From Ottowia beijingensis (GTDB lineage Bacteria; Pseudomonadota; Gammaproteobacteria; Burkholderiales; Burkholderiaceae_C): a stretch of 64,000 nucleotides of DNA. The position numbers and the translations under genes are program-made. Shown here in pieces: positions 43,561-51,022 of the stretch (the stretch's first letter is position 1; each line of letters starts with the position of its first letter). The stretch lies in the NCBI RefSeq assembly GCF_013423955.1, contig NZ_JACCKX010000001.1:3782001-3846000 (forward strand), in the 5' to 3' direction. The notes under the pieces were generated by a model. It was given only the letters and a program-made list of their open reading frames with translations. It was not told where the DNA came from and did not search any database.

Positions 43561-44014
43561 CGCCGCGCTTGCGGGCGCTGCGGCTGTACGCCGGCCCGGC
43601 CGCGTACCGCCACACGCGCTGCAGGCCAGCGGCTCGATCCCCTTCGTGCTGAAGGTGGTGCACGACATTCCGGGGCGCCACGCGGCGCCTACTGGGACGG
43701 CGGCATCACCGACTACCACCTGCACCTGGCCTATGTCGCTTCATCTTCGATAGCTGTCAGCGCCCGCCCAGCAAGCGCTGAAGGCCGATTTGATGCTGAA
43801 TTTGCCACCACCGGCGCGCTGGTGCTGTACCCGCACTTCCAGCAGGCGGTGGTGCCCAGCTGGCTGGGCGAGAGCCTCAAGTGGCGCCACCGCGCCACAC
43901 CACCCCGAGCGCGTGCAGGCCTGGAGCAGTGCCGTGCAGGCGGCGCGGCAACTGGCGGACGAGTTCGAGGCCTGGCCGGCGCGGCCCGATCCGGCGCAGG
44001 TGCAGCCGCTCTGA
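43561..44014 (+). pseudogene. Remnant of a patatin-like phospholipase gene
   Basis: Pieces of the C-terminal half of a patatin-like protein can be read in several frames. These are LYAGPAAYRHT, QASGSIPFVLKVVHDIPG, GAYWDGGITDYHLHLAYV, LVLYPHFQQAVVPSWLGESL and a terminal PERVQAWSSAVQAARQLADE. The N-terminal half, with the nucleophile GxSxG, is absent. About 50 residues seem deleted between KWRHRAT and PERVQAW, and a palindromic repeat is inserted at 43738-43803. Some frame steps may be read errors, but the missing parts cannot be, so the gene is judged dead. Confidence 0.7.
43738..43803. repeat. Palindromic repeat inside the patatin remnant
   Basis: TTCGATAGCTGTCAGCGCCC, then CAAGCGCTGAAGGCCGATTT: a full copy that is open in the local frame, between AYVAS and the LVLYPHFQQ block. 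Confidence 0.85.
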
Positions 44015-44050
44015 GCGCCACGCGGGCGCCGCGCCGCGGCGGCTTATAAC

Positions 44051-44181
44051 GTCATCCCGGCGTAGGCCGGGATCCATGTTTCTCCGCACACGCTGTCTGG
44101 ATTCCGGCCCCGTAGCGCGGTACGGGGCAGGCTTTGCGCCGGAATGACGAGATAGGGCAGCTTTGATCTGGAATTGGAATT
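44051..44181. repeat. 131-base dispersed repeat, copy 1 (MITE-like)
   Basis: Nearly identical, in inverted orientation, to 50862-50992. Its ends carry short complementary pieces (GTCATCCCGGCGTAGGCCGG and CGTCATTCCGGCGC on the other strand), and it stops in TCTGGAATTGGAATTA, where the TAA of the iron alcohol dehydrogenase is located. Confidence 0.85.
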
Positions 44182-45315
44182 ACATCGACTCGGCCAGCAT
44201 CTGCCGGTAGTCGTCGGCGCTGGCGATGCGCGGGTTGGTCTTGTGGCAGTGGTCAAGCTGGGCGTGCTCGATCACGCCAGCCCACAGGTCTTCGGTCACG
44301 CCCATGGCGGCCAGGCCGGTGGACAGGCCCAGGCGCGCGGTCATGTCGTGCACGGCGTCGGCCACGTCGCTGCCGGCGGGCAGGCCCATGGCCTGGGCCA
44401 TGCGCGCCAGGCGGTCTTCCTTCTGGATGCTTTCGGCCCCAGCGTTGAAGCGGATCACGGCGGGCAGGAACACCGCATTCAGCGTGCCGTGGTGCAGGCG
44501 TGGGTTGGCGCCGCCCAGGCTGTGGCTCAGCGAATGCACCGCGCCCAGGCCTTTCTGAAAGCCCAGCGCGCCGTGCATGCTGGCGGCCATCATGTTCAGG
44601 CGCGCTTCGCGGTCGCTGCCGTCCTTCGTCGCGCGCTCGATGTGGGCCCAGCCGCGGCGCAGGCCCTCCAGCGCAATGCCGTCGGCCACCGGGTTGAAGG
44701 CGGGGGCCATGAACACCTCCATGCAGTGCGCGATGGCGTCCATGCCGGTGGCGGCGGTCAGCATGGGCGGCAGGCCCAGGGTGAGCGCCGGGTCGCAGAT
44801 GGCGGCCCGGGGCATCAGGCCCAGCTGTGAAAACCCAGCTTGCGACCATCGTCGACGATGACGATGGCGCCGCGCGCCACCTCGCTCCCGGTGCCGGCGG
44901 TGGTGGGCACGGCGATCAGCGGCGCGGCCGCCTCGGTGATCTTGGGGCTGCCGCCTTCGATGGTGGCGTAGGTCTTCAGCGGGCCGGGGTGCGTGGCGGC
45001 AATGGCCACGCCCTTGGCGCAGTCGATGGCGCTGCCGCCGCCCACGGCGATCAGGCCGTCGCAACGCTCGCGCTGGTAGATCTCGGTGGCGGCGCGCACG
45101 GCGGCCTCGGTGGGGTTGGGCGGCGTGCCGTCGAACACGGCATGCGGCAGGCCCTGCAGGGCGTCGATCACCGGCTGCAGCACGCCGGCGGCACGCACGC
45201 CCGCGTCGGTCACGATCAGCGGCCGCGTGATGCCCACGCGCTGGCACTGCGCCGGCAGTTGCTGCACGGCGCCGTAGTCGAACTCGATCTGGGTGAGGTA
45301 TTGGATGAGGGCCAT
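44180..45315 (-). CDS. Iron-containing alcohol dehydrogenase (apparent frameshift)
   Basis: About 378 residues after repair, the family norm. Rossmann part: LIVTDAGVRAAG, VGGGSAIDCAKGVA and PTTAGTGSEVARGAI. Metal and helical part: ICDPALTLGLPP, GMDAIAHCMEVFM, AVHSLSHSLGGANPRLHHG and LDHCHKTNPR. It supplies the Asp/His ligands for Fe2+. It should interconvert an alcohol and aldehyde with NAD(P). The frame slips near 44833 (GGGG to GGG). The TAA stop is contributed by the edge of the 131-base repeat. Confidence 0.9.
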
Positions 45316-45380
45316 GGGTGGATTTCCAAAGTACGATGTTCAGGTTTCATTATTCAGTCAAACCCACAGGAGATCGCTAC

Positions 45381-46286
45381 ATGAAGTCCCGCACACTACA
45401 AGCCCTGGCCCTGGGGGCCGCCGTGTCGGTGCTGGCCGGCTGCGCCAGCACCTCGGCCCCGGTGGTGGCCAACACGCCCGGCTGCCTGGACGACGTCGCC
45501 GTCAACCGCCTGCTGGGCGACTACAACGCCCGCCGCCCGGCCGCCAACCTGCCGGAGAACCTGACCATGGTCGACGCCAACTGCACCCGCAGCAAGCTGC
45601 AGCAGCGCCTGGCTGGCCAGGCCGGCCGCCTGGCGGGCTACAAGGCGGGCCTGACCAACCCGGCAGTGCAAAAGCGCTTCAACACCACCGAGCCGGTGTG
45701 GGGCGCGCTGTACACCAACATGCTGCTGAACAGCGGCGCCACCGTGGACGCCGCCTTCGGCGCCCGCCCGCTGTACGAGGCCGACCTGTTGGTGCGCGTG
45801 AAGAGCGCCGCCATCAACAACGCCAAGACCCCGGCCGAGGTGCTGGCGCAGGTGGACCAGATCATTCCCTTCATCGAACTGCCCGACCTGGTGGTGGAGA
45901 CCCCCGCCAAGGTCAACGGCGCCGCGTTGAGCGCGCTGAACGTGGGTGCGCGCCTGGGCGTGCGCGGCGCGCCGCTGATGGTGCCGCAGGACGCCGTGGG
46001 CCAGGCCCGCGTGCTGAACGAGCTGCGCGACATGAACGTGCACCTGGTCGATGCCGCCGATGCGCCGCTGGGCGGCGGCAAGGGCAGCGACGTTCTGGGC
46101 CACCCACTGAACGCGGTGGTGTGGCTGGCGCAGGCGCTGAAGGCCGAAGGCCTGTCGCTGCGGCCGGGGCAGGTGGTCAGCCTGGGTTCGTTCTCGGCCC
46201 TGCTGCCGCCCAAGGCCGGCCAGAAGGTGACCGCGCATTACGACGGCGTGACCGGCCTGCAGCCGGTGACGGTGAGCTTCCGCTGA
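45381..46286 (+). CDS. Lipoprotein with 2-keto-4-pentenoate hydratase (MhpD)-like fold
   Basis: A 301-residue protein with a lipoprotein signal (ALGAAVSVLAGCAST, lipidated Cys near residue 21). The mature part resembles the 2-oxopent-4-enoate hydratase / FAH fold: RLAGYKAGLTNPAVQKRFNT, PVWGALYTNMLLNSGA, ADLLVRVKSAAINNAKTPAE, FIELPDLVVETP and LGSFSALLPPKAGQKVTAHY. The usual family members are cytosolic enzymes of aromatic-ring cleavage, so an envelope-anchored version is odd. RBS CAGGAGA precedes ATG 45381. An upstream in-frame Met would destroy the signal and was rejected. The role is unknown. Confidence 0.82.
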   Translation: MKSRTLQALALGAAVSVLAGCASTSAPVVANTPGCLDDVAVNRLLGDYNARRPAANLPENLTMVDANCTRSKLQQRLAGQAGRLAGYKAGLTNPAVQKRFNTTEPVWGALYTNMLLNSGATVDAAFGARPLYEADLLVRVKSAAINNAKTPAEVLAQVDQIIPFIELPDLVVETPAKVNGAALSALNVGARLGVRGAPLMVPQDAVGQARVLNELRDMNVHLVDAADAPLGGGKGSDVLGHPLNAVVWLAQALKAEGLSLRPGQVVSLGSFSALLPPKAGQKVTAHYDGVTGLQPVTVSFR

Positions 46287-46304
46287 TCGCCCAGGCATGC
46301 GCTG

Positions 46305-46372
46305 GAGCTATACCAATGATAGCTGCCAGCGCTTGCTGCATCAGCGCTGCAGGCCGATTTGGCTTGAAACCT
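46305..46372. repeat. Palindromic intergenic repeat, full-length
   Basis: CAATGATAGCTGCCAGCGCT, TGCTGCATCAGCGCTGCAG and GCCGATTTGGCTTGAAACC: probably the best-preserved copy in the window. Confidence 0.92.
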
Positions 46373-46491
46373 GTGCCGGGCACGGTGCGCCGCCGTGGTG
46401 CGCCCTGAAGCTGGCGCGACAACCGCCCGGCCGGCCACCGCGCTGAGCAGTGGATTGCCCCTTCGGGCGCCACCCACAGGAGATCGTTCGC

Positions 46492-47500
46492 ATGACCCGC
46501 ATTCCGTCCCTCGCGGCCCTGGCACTGGCCGCCGTTGCGTTCTCGCCGCTGGCGCAGGCGCAGTACGACCAGCCCATCGGCCAGCCGCTGGGCCAGCCCT
46601 GGGGCACCGTGCCCTTCGGCAACCCGACCTATGGCAGTCCGGGGTACGACCCTACGGCGGCCCCGGCATCACCTGCGAAAGCCGTGACGGCGGCTTTCAG
46701 GAGTGCGGCACGCCCTTCCGCGGCCGGCCGGTGATTGCGGAAACCCTCTCGTCCGCGGCCTGCATCGAAGGCCAGACCTGGGGCACGCGCGGCGTCGGCT
46801 CCGTCTGGGTGATGAATGGCTGCCGCGCCCGCTTTGCCGACACCTACGGCGGCCAGGCCGGCGTGGGTGGCTATGGCGACACGCGCTACACCGTGCGCTG
46901 CGAGAGCGACCAGGGCCGGCGGCGCGACTGCCAGGCGCCGGTGGCGGCACGCCTGACCCTGCTGCGCCAGATCTCCGACGCGCCCTGCATCGAGGGGCAG
47001 ACCTGGGGCAGCCATTTCAACGGCCAGGTGTGGGTCAGCGGTGGCTGCCGTGGCGACTTCGGGCCCGCGCAGGGTTGGGTCAATCCGGACTACGGCACCG
47101 CCGCCAATGCCTACCGCTGCGAAAGCGAACAAGGCCGCCACCAGGAATGCCGCGCGCCGGCGCCGGGCGCCAGATGCTGGTGCGCCAGTTGTCCGAAACC
47201 GCCTGCGTCGAAGGCCAGACCTGGGGCAGCCGCGACGGCGGCGTCTGGGTGCGCGGTGGCTGCCGGGGCGAGTTTGCTGCCGCCGACTGGGGCGGACGCA
47301 GCCCCGGCTACGGCCGCACCGTGGTCTGCGAAAGCGTGGAGCAACGTCTGAACCGCTGCAACTGGGACCCGCGCTGGGGCCGGCCGGCGCTGATCGACCA
47401 GCTCTCGCAAGACAGCTGCCGCGAAGGCCGCAGCTGGGGCTACGACGGCCGCGAGATCTGGGTCGACCGGGGCTGCCGCGGACGCTTCGGGGCACGCTGA
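46492..47500 (+). CDS. Exported DUF3011 tandem-repeat protein (two apparent frameshifts)
   Basis: About 336 residues after repair. Signal peptide MTRIPSLAALALAAVAF with cleavage near QAQ, a Gly/Pro/Gln-rich linker, then four DUF3011 repeats. Each has an ITCES/YRCES-type cysteine, then CIEGQTWG and a WV..GCR..F end (e.g. ACVEGQTWGSRDGGVWVRGG, SCREGRSWGYDGREIWVDRG). The spaced cysteines probably form disulfides in the periplasm or outside. The C run near 46650 and the G run near 47170 are each a base short. Function of DUF3011 is unknown. Confidence 0.83.
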
Positions 47501-47502
47501 CG

Positions 47503-47537
47503 GCGCCGCGCCGCGCCGCGCCGCGCCGCGCCGCGGC
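47503..47537. repeat. CGCGC/GCCGC microsatellite
   Basis: About seven tandem copies of the 5-mer GCCGC directly after the DUF3011 stop. Such runs may slip in replication or miscall in sequencing. Confidence 0.9.
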
Positions 47538-47567
47538 GTGCAGCGGTGCGGCGCACCCTTTCCGTCA

Positions 47568-47622
47568 CTACGTTATCAATAGCTGCCAGCTCCCGCCAGC
47601 AGGGCGCTGGCAGCTTATTTCA
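47568..47622. repeat. Palindromic intergenic repeat
   Basis: TACGTTATCAATAGCTGCCA, GCTCCCGCCAGCAGGGCGCT and GGCAGCTTATTTCATC; it ends 3 bases before the hydrolase ATG, so it may form that gene's leader. Confidence 0.85.
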
Positions 47623-47624
47623 TC

Positions 47625-48593
47625 ATGAATCACTCGCCCGACATCCACGCCCGCCTGACCCCCGCCATGCGCCTGCTGGTCGAGCGCATGGCGCAGGCGC
47701 CTTACCCGCCCATGCACACGCTGACGGCGCAGCAGGCCAAGGCCGCCTACGCCAAGTCCATCGGCGTGCTCGACGTGCCCAAGCCCGAACTGGCGCGCGT
47801 GGAGGAGGTGCGCATCCCGGCGCGCGACGGCCACGCCTTGCCCGCGCGCCTGGTCGCGCCCAGTACTGACACCGGCCTCCCCGTGCTGCTGTACACCCAC
47901 GGCGGCGGCTTCACCATCGGCAGCATAGAATCGCACGACACCTTTTGCCGCGTGCTCAGCGCAACCAGCGGCGCCGCCGTGCTGTCGCTCGACTACCGCC
48001 TGGCGCCCGAATGGCGCTTTCCCACCGCGGTGCACGACGCCTGGGATGCGCTGCACTGGCTGGCGGGCGAGGGCGGTCGCGCCCTGGGCCTCGATACCAC
48101 GCGCATCGCCGTCGGCGGCGATTCGGCCGGCGGCACGCTGGCGGCCGTCAGCGCCGTGCACGCGCGCGACGCGGGGCTGAAGCTGGCGCTGCAACTGCTC
48201 ATCTACCCCGGCACCACCGACCACCAGGACACCGACTCGCACGCGCTGTTCGCGCACGGTCCGGTGCTCGACAAGGCGCTGATCGACTGGTTCTTCCACC
48301 ACTACATCGACAGCGTGGACCGCAGCGACTGGCGCTTTGCGCCGCTGAAAAGCGCCGACGTCGATAGCGTGGCCCCCGCCTGGGTGGGCCTGGCCGAATG
48401 CGACCCGCTGGTGGACGAGGGCGTGGCCTACGCCGACAAGCTGCGCGCCGCCGGCGTGCCGGTCGATCTGGAGATCTACCGCGGCGTGGTGCACGGCTTC
48501 ATCACCATGGGCCGCGCCATTGCCGAGGCGCGGCAGCTGCACCAGGATGCGGCGGCGGCGCTGCGGCAGGCCTTTGGACTGCCAGCACCATGA
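47625..48593 (+). CDS. Alpha/beta hydrolase of the hormone-sensitive-lipase family
   Basis: A 322-residue esterase. The oxyanion motif HGGG lies in LLYTHGGGFTIGS, the nucleophile in VGGDSAGGTLAAVSA, the acid in LAECDPLVDEG and the His in RGVVHGFITMG, a complete family IV esterase triad. It should hydrolyse short/medium-chain esters. The N-terminal cap helices precede residue 70. The start MNHSPDIHARL at 47625 follows the palindromic repeat without an obvious Shine-Dalgarno site. Confidence 0.9.
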   Translation: MNHSPDIHARLTPAMRLLVERMAQAPYPPMHTLTAQQAKAAYAKSIGVLDVPKPELARVEEVRIPARDGHALPARLVAPSTDTGLPVLLYTHGGGFTIGSIESHDTFCRVLSATSGAAVLSLDYRLAPEWRFPTAVHDAWDALHWLAGEGGRALGLDTTRIAVGGDSAGGTLAAVSAVHARDAGLKLALQLLIYPGTTDHQDTDSHALFAHGPVLDKALIDWFFHHYIDSVDRSDWRFAPLKSADVDSVAPAWVGLAECDPLVDEGVAYADKLRAAGVPVDLEIYRGVVHGFITMGRAIAEARQLHQDAAAALRQAFGLPAP

Positions 48594-48600
48594 TCCCGGG

Positions 48601-48677
48601 CTGTGGGAGCGGGCTTGCCCGCGATAGGGCGCTGCCGTAAGGCCGAGGCCCTATCGCGGGCAAGCCCGCTCCCACAG
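48601..48677. repeat. REP-type inverted pair (second copy)
   Basis: CTGTGGGAGCGGGCTTGCCC and its complement 77 bases apart, end to end. Same arms as 3364-3441 with a different spacer. Confidence 0.87.
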
Positions 48678-48683
48678 AACTTT

Positions 48684-48742
48684 AAGATCCATAGCTGCCA
48701 GCGCCCGCCGCCAAAGCGCTGGCCGCTGATTTGACTGAGAAC
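48684..48742. repeat. Palindromic intergenic repeat
   Basis: AGATCCATAGCTGCCAGCGC, CCAAAGCGCTGGCCGCTGAT and TTGACTGAGAAC, directly after the REP pair. Confidence 0.85.
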
Positions 48743-48754
48743 AGGCAAACCGCC

Positions 48755-49619
48755 ATGAAACCCACCGACTTCCGTCACCACCACCGCCTGCGCGTGCGCT
48801 GGGCCGAGGTGGACATGCAAAAATCGTCTTCAACCCGCACTACCTGGCCTATTTCGACTGCGCCATCAGCGACTACTGGCGCGCGCTGGCCATGCCTTAT
48901 GCCGCGGCCATGCAGCGGCTGGGCGGCGACATCTTTCTGCGCAAGACGGCGGTGGAGTTCAACGCCTCGGCCGAGATGGACGACCGGCTCGACATCGGCT
49001 TGCGCTGCGACCGCATCGGCGCCTCGTCGATGACCTTCGTGGGCGGCATCTTCCGTGGCGATCGATTGCTGACGGCAGGCGAGCTGGTCTACGTGTTCGC
49101 CGACCCGGCCACGCAGACCTCGCGGCCGGTGCCGGCGCCGCTGCGCGCGCTGATCGAGGCCTACGAAGCCGGCCAGCCCGTGACCCATGTGCAGACCGGC
49201 GACTGGGCCGCGCTGGGCGACGCGGCGCGGGCTCTGCGCACGGCGGTGTTCATCGAGGAGCAGGGCATCGCCCGCGCGGACGAGTGGGACGAGGCCGATG
49301 CCACGGCCGTGCACGCCGTCGTCACCAACCTGCTGGGCATGCCCGTGGCCACCGGGCGCCTGCTGCAGCAAGCGCCGGGCGAGGGCCGCATCGGCCGCAT
49401 GGCGGTGGACCGCGCGCTGCGCGGCAGCGGGTGGGGCGGCAGCTGATCCAGGCGCTGCAGCAGGCCGCCTTCGAGCGCGGCGACCGCCGCATCGTGCTCA
49501 GCGCGCAGCGCAGTGCCGAAGGCTTCTACCAGCGGCTGGGTTATGTGCCCGAGGGCGCGCCGTACGACGAGGTGGGCATTGCACACATCGGCATGGCGCG
49601 GTCGTTTGAAAACCTTTGA
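48755..49619 (+). CDS. YbgC/FadM-type thioesterase fused to GNAT acetyltransferase (two apparent frameshifts)
   Basis: About 288 residues after repair. Residues 1-135: a 4-hydroxybenzoyl-CoA-thioesterase-type hotdog (RLRVRWAEVDMQKIVFNPHY, with the Asp/His region of YbgC). Residues 145-288: a GNAT fold (FIEEQGIARADEWDEADATA, GRIGRMAVDRALRG, GDRRIVLSAQRSAEGFYQRL and GYVPEGAPYDEVGI), where R-x-x-G acetyl-CoA binding spans one slip. Frames break near 48818 (A run) and 49427 (G run). A single protein could couple acyl-CoA hydrolysis to acyl transfer. Confidence 0.83.
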
Positions 49620-49683
49620 ACGCAGAAGATCGGCACATCTTCAAGGGCATGGCTTTCCCACCACACCGCTGGAGGGCGGAAAC

Positions 49684-49765
49684 AAGCGATAGCCATTTGG
49701 CGCCATGTTGAAGTATCAATAACGTAGCTGCTTGCGCCCGTTATCTGGGCGCAAAAGCCTTTATC
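49684..49765. repeat. Palindromic intergenic repeat, diverged double copy
   Basis: AGCGATAGCCATTTGGCGCC followed by TATCAATAACGTAGCTGCTT and GCGCCCGTTATCTGGGCGCA. The rest of this 243-base gap holds only a GGCGGGCC-rich stretch. Confidence 0.65.
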
Positions 49766-49862
49766 AACCATGCAAAAATCTGGGAAGTCCCCCTTGCGGG
49801 AACCTCCTCAGCATCGCGCCGCGCCCAAGGCCGGCGGGCCGGCGGGCCGGCGTCGCCGCGCG

Positions 49863-50753
49863 TCAGAACCCCGCGCCCGGCACGTCCACGCGCGTGGTCC
49901 AGATCTGCGCCTCGCGCGCGGCCGCGCGGTGGTGCTCCATGAAGTCGGGCGCCACGCACAGGAACAGCGTGCGCCCGTCCGGCCCGCCCAGCGTGCAGGC
50001 AAAGGTGCCCTGCGCGCCGGTCGACACCTCCTGCAGCACGCGCCCGCCCTCGGCCACGCGCAGGGCGCGGTTGCCGATGGCGTCGGCCACCCACACGGCG
50101 CCTTCGGCGTCCAGCGCGCCGCCATCGGCGGCCACCTTGCCGCCGGCGATGTAGTCGTCCAGCTTGTCGCTTTGCACCAGCGGGCCGAACACCGCCCAGT
50201 CGCGGCGCGGGCCCAGGCTGCCGTCGGCGGCGATGTCGAAGGCCGACAGGCGGTTGCCCAGCGTTTCGTTGACGATCAGCGTGCGGCCGTCGGGCGTGGG
50301 CAGGATGGCGTTGGGAAAGTAGAGGTCGCGCGCCGCCTCGTGCACGCTGCCGTCGGGGTCGACGCGCGCCAGGCTGGCCGTCTGCACCCCGCCGCCGCCC
50401 ATCAGATCGAAGCCGAAGTTGCCCACCCAGGCGCGGCCCTGGGCATCCACGGCCATGTCGTTGCAGTGGCCGGTGGCGATGTTCGACAGGTCGGCGTGCG
50501 TCACCAGCTGGCCATCGGCCTCGCGCCGCAGCACGCGGCGGTCGCGCATGGAGACGATCAGCAGCCGCCCATCCGGCAGCCAGCCCAGGCCCGAGGGCTG
50601 GCCCGGCACGTCGGCGATTTTTTCGACGCGGCCCTGCAGATCGCAGGCGATGACCTGGTGCGTGTAGAAGTCCGACAGCCACAGCCGGCCGTCGTGCCAG
50701 CGCGGGCCCTCGAAGAAGCTGTAGCCGGAGAGCAGGGTGTCGAAAGCGGGCAT
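49863..50753 (-). CDS. SMP-30 / gluconolactonase / LRE family lactonase
   Basis: A 296-residue six-bladed beta-propeller. Metal-site Glu in GYSFFEGPRWHDGRLWLSD; ligands Asn/Asp in GHCNDMAVDAQGRAWVGN, and PNAILPTPDGRTLIVNETLG and DAEGAVWVADAIGNR in later blades. Such enzymes hydrolyse sugar or other lactones. The start at 50753 matches the family; an earlier Met 12 codons upstream is less likely. Convergent with the thioesterase-GNAT gene. Substrate unknown. Confidence 0.9.
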   Translation of the reverse strand: MPAFDTLLSGYSFFEGPRWHDGRLWLSDFYTHQVIACDLQGRVEKIADVPGQPSGLGWLPDGRLLIVSMRDRRVLRREADGQLVTHADLSNIATGHCNDMAVDAQGRAWVGNFGFDLMGGGGVQTASLARVDPDGSVHEAARDLYFPNAILPTPDGRTLIVNETLGNRLSAFDIAADGSLGPRRDWAVFGPLVQSDKLDDYIAGGKVAADGGALDAEGAVWVADAIGNRALRVAEGGRVLQEVSTGAQGTFACTLGGPDGRTLFLCVAPDFMEHHRAAAREAQIWTTRVDVPGAGF

Positions 50754-50861
50754 GGCGGTGTCTCCTCGTGGTGGTGTTGTGCCGGGCATGATAGGCCGGT
50801 CACGGCGATACCGCCTTCCACCGGCGTCCTGGCGGGCCGGCGGGCCTGCACGCGACGCTCT

Positions 50862-50992
50862 TATTCCAATTCCAGATCAAAGCTGCCATATCTCGTCATT
50901 CCGGCGCAAAGCCTGCCCCGTACCGCGATACGGGGCCAGAATCCAGACGGCGTGTGCGGAGAAACATGGATCCCGGCCTTCGCCGGGATGAC
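50862..50992. repeat. 131-base dispersed repeat, copy 2 (MITE-like)
   Basis: Inverted copy of 44051-44181, differing at only a few positions. It begins TATTCCAATTCCAGATCAAA and ends CTTCGCCGGGATGAC. About 30 bases later comes TGCAGATGGAATTA, again placing a TAA at the stop of the neighbouring minus-strand gene. Confidence 0.87.
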
Positions 50993-51022
50993 GGCGATTG
51001 ACGCGTTGAATTGCAGATGGAA

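Noticed and set aside
47501-47540. GCCGC run as part of the DUF3011 coding region
   Set aside because: A TGA at 47498-47500 ends the protein directly after the final WV..GCRGRF block, so the run is noncoding.
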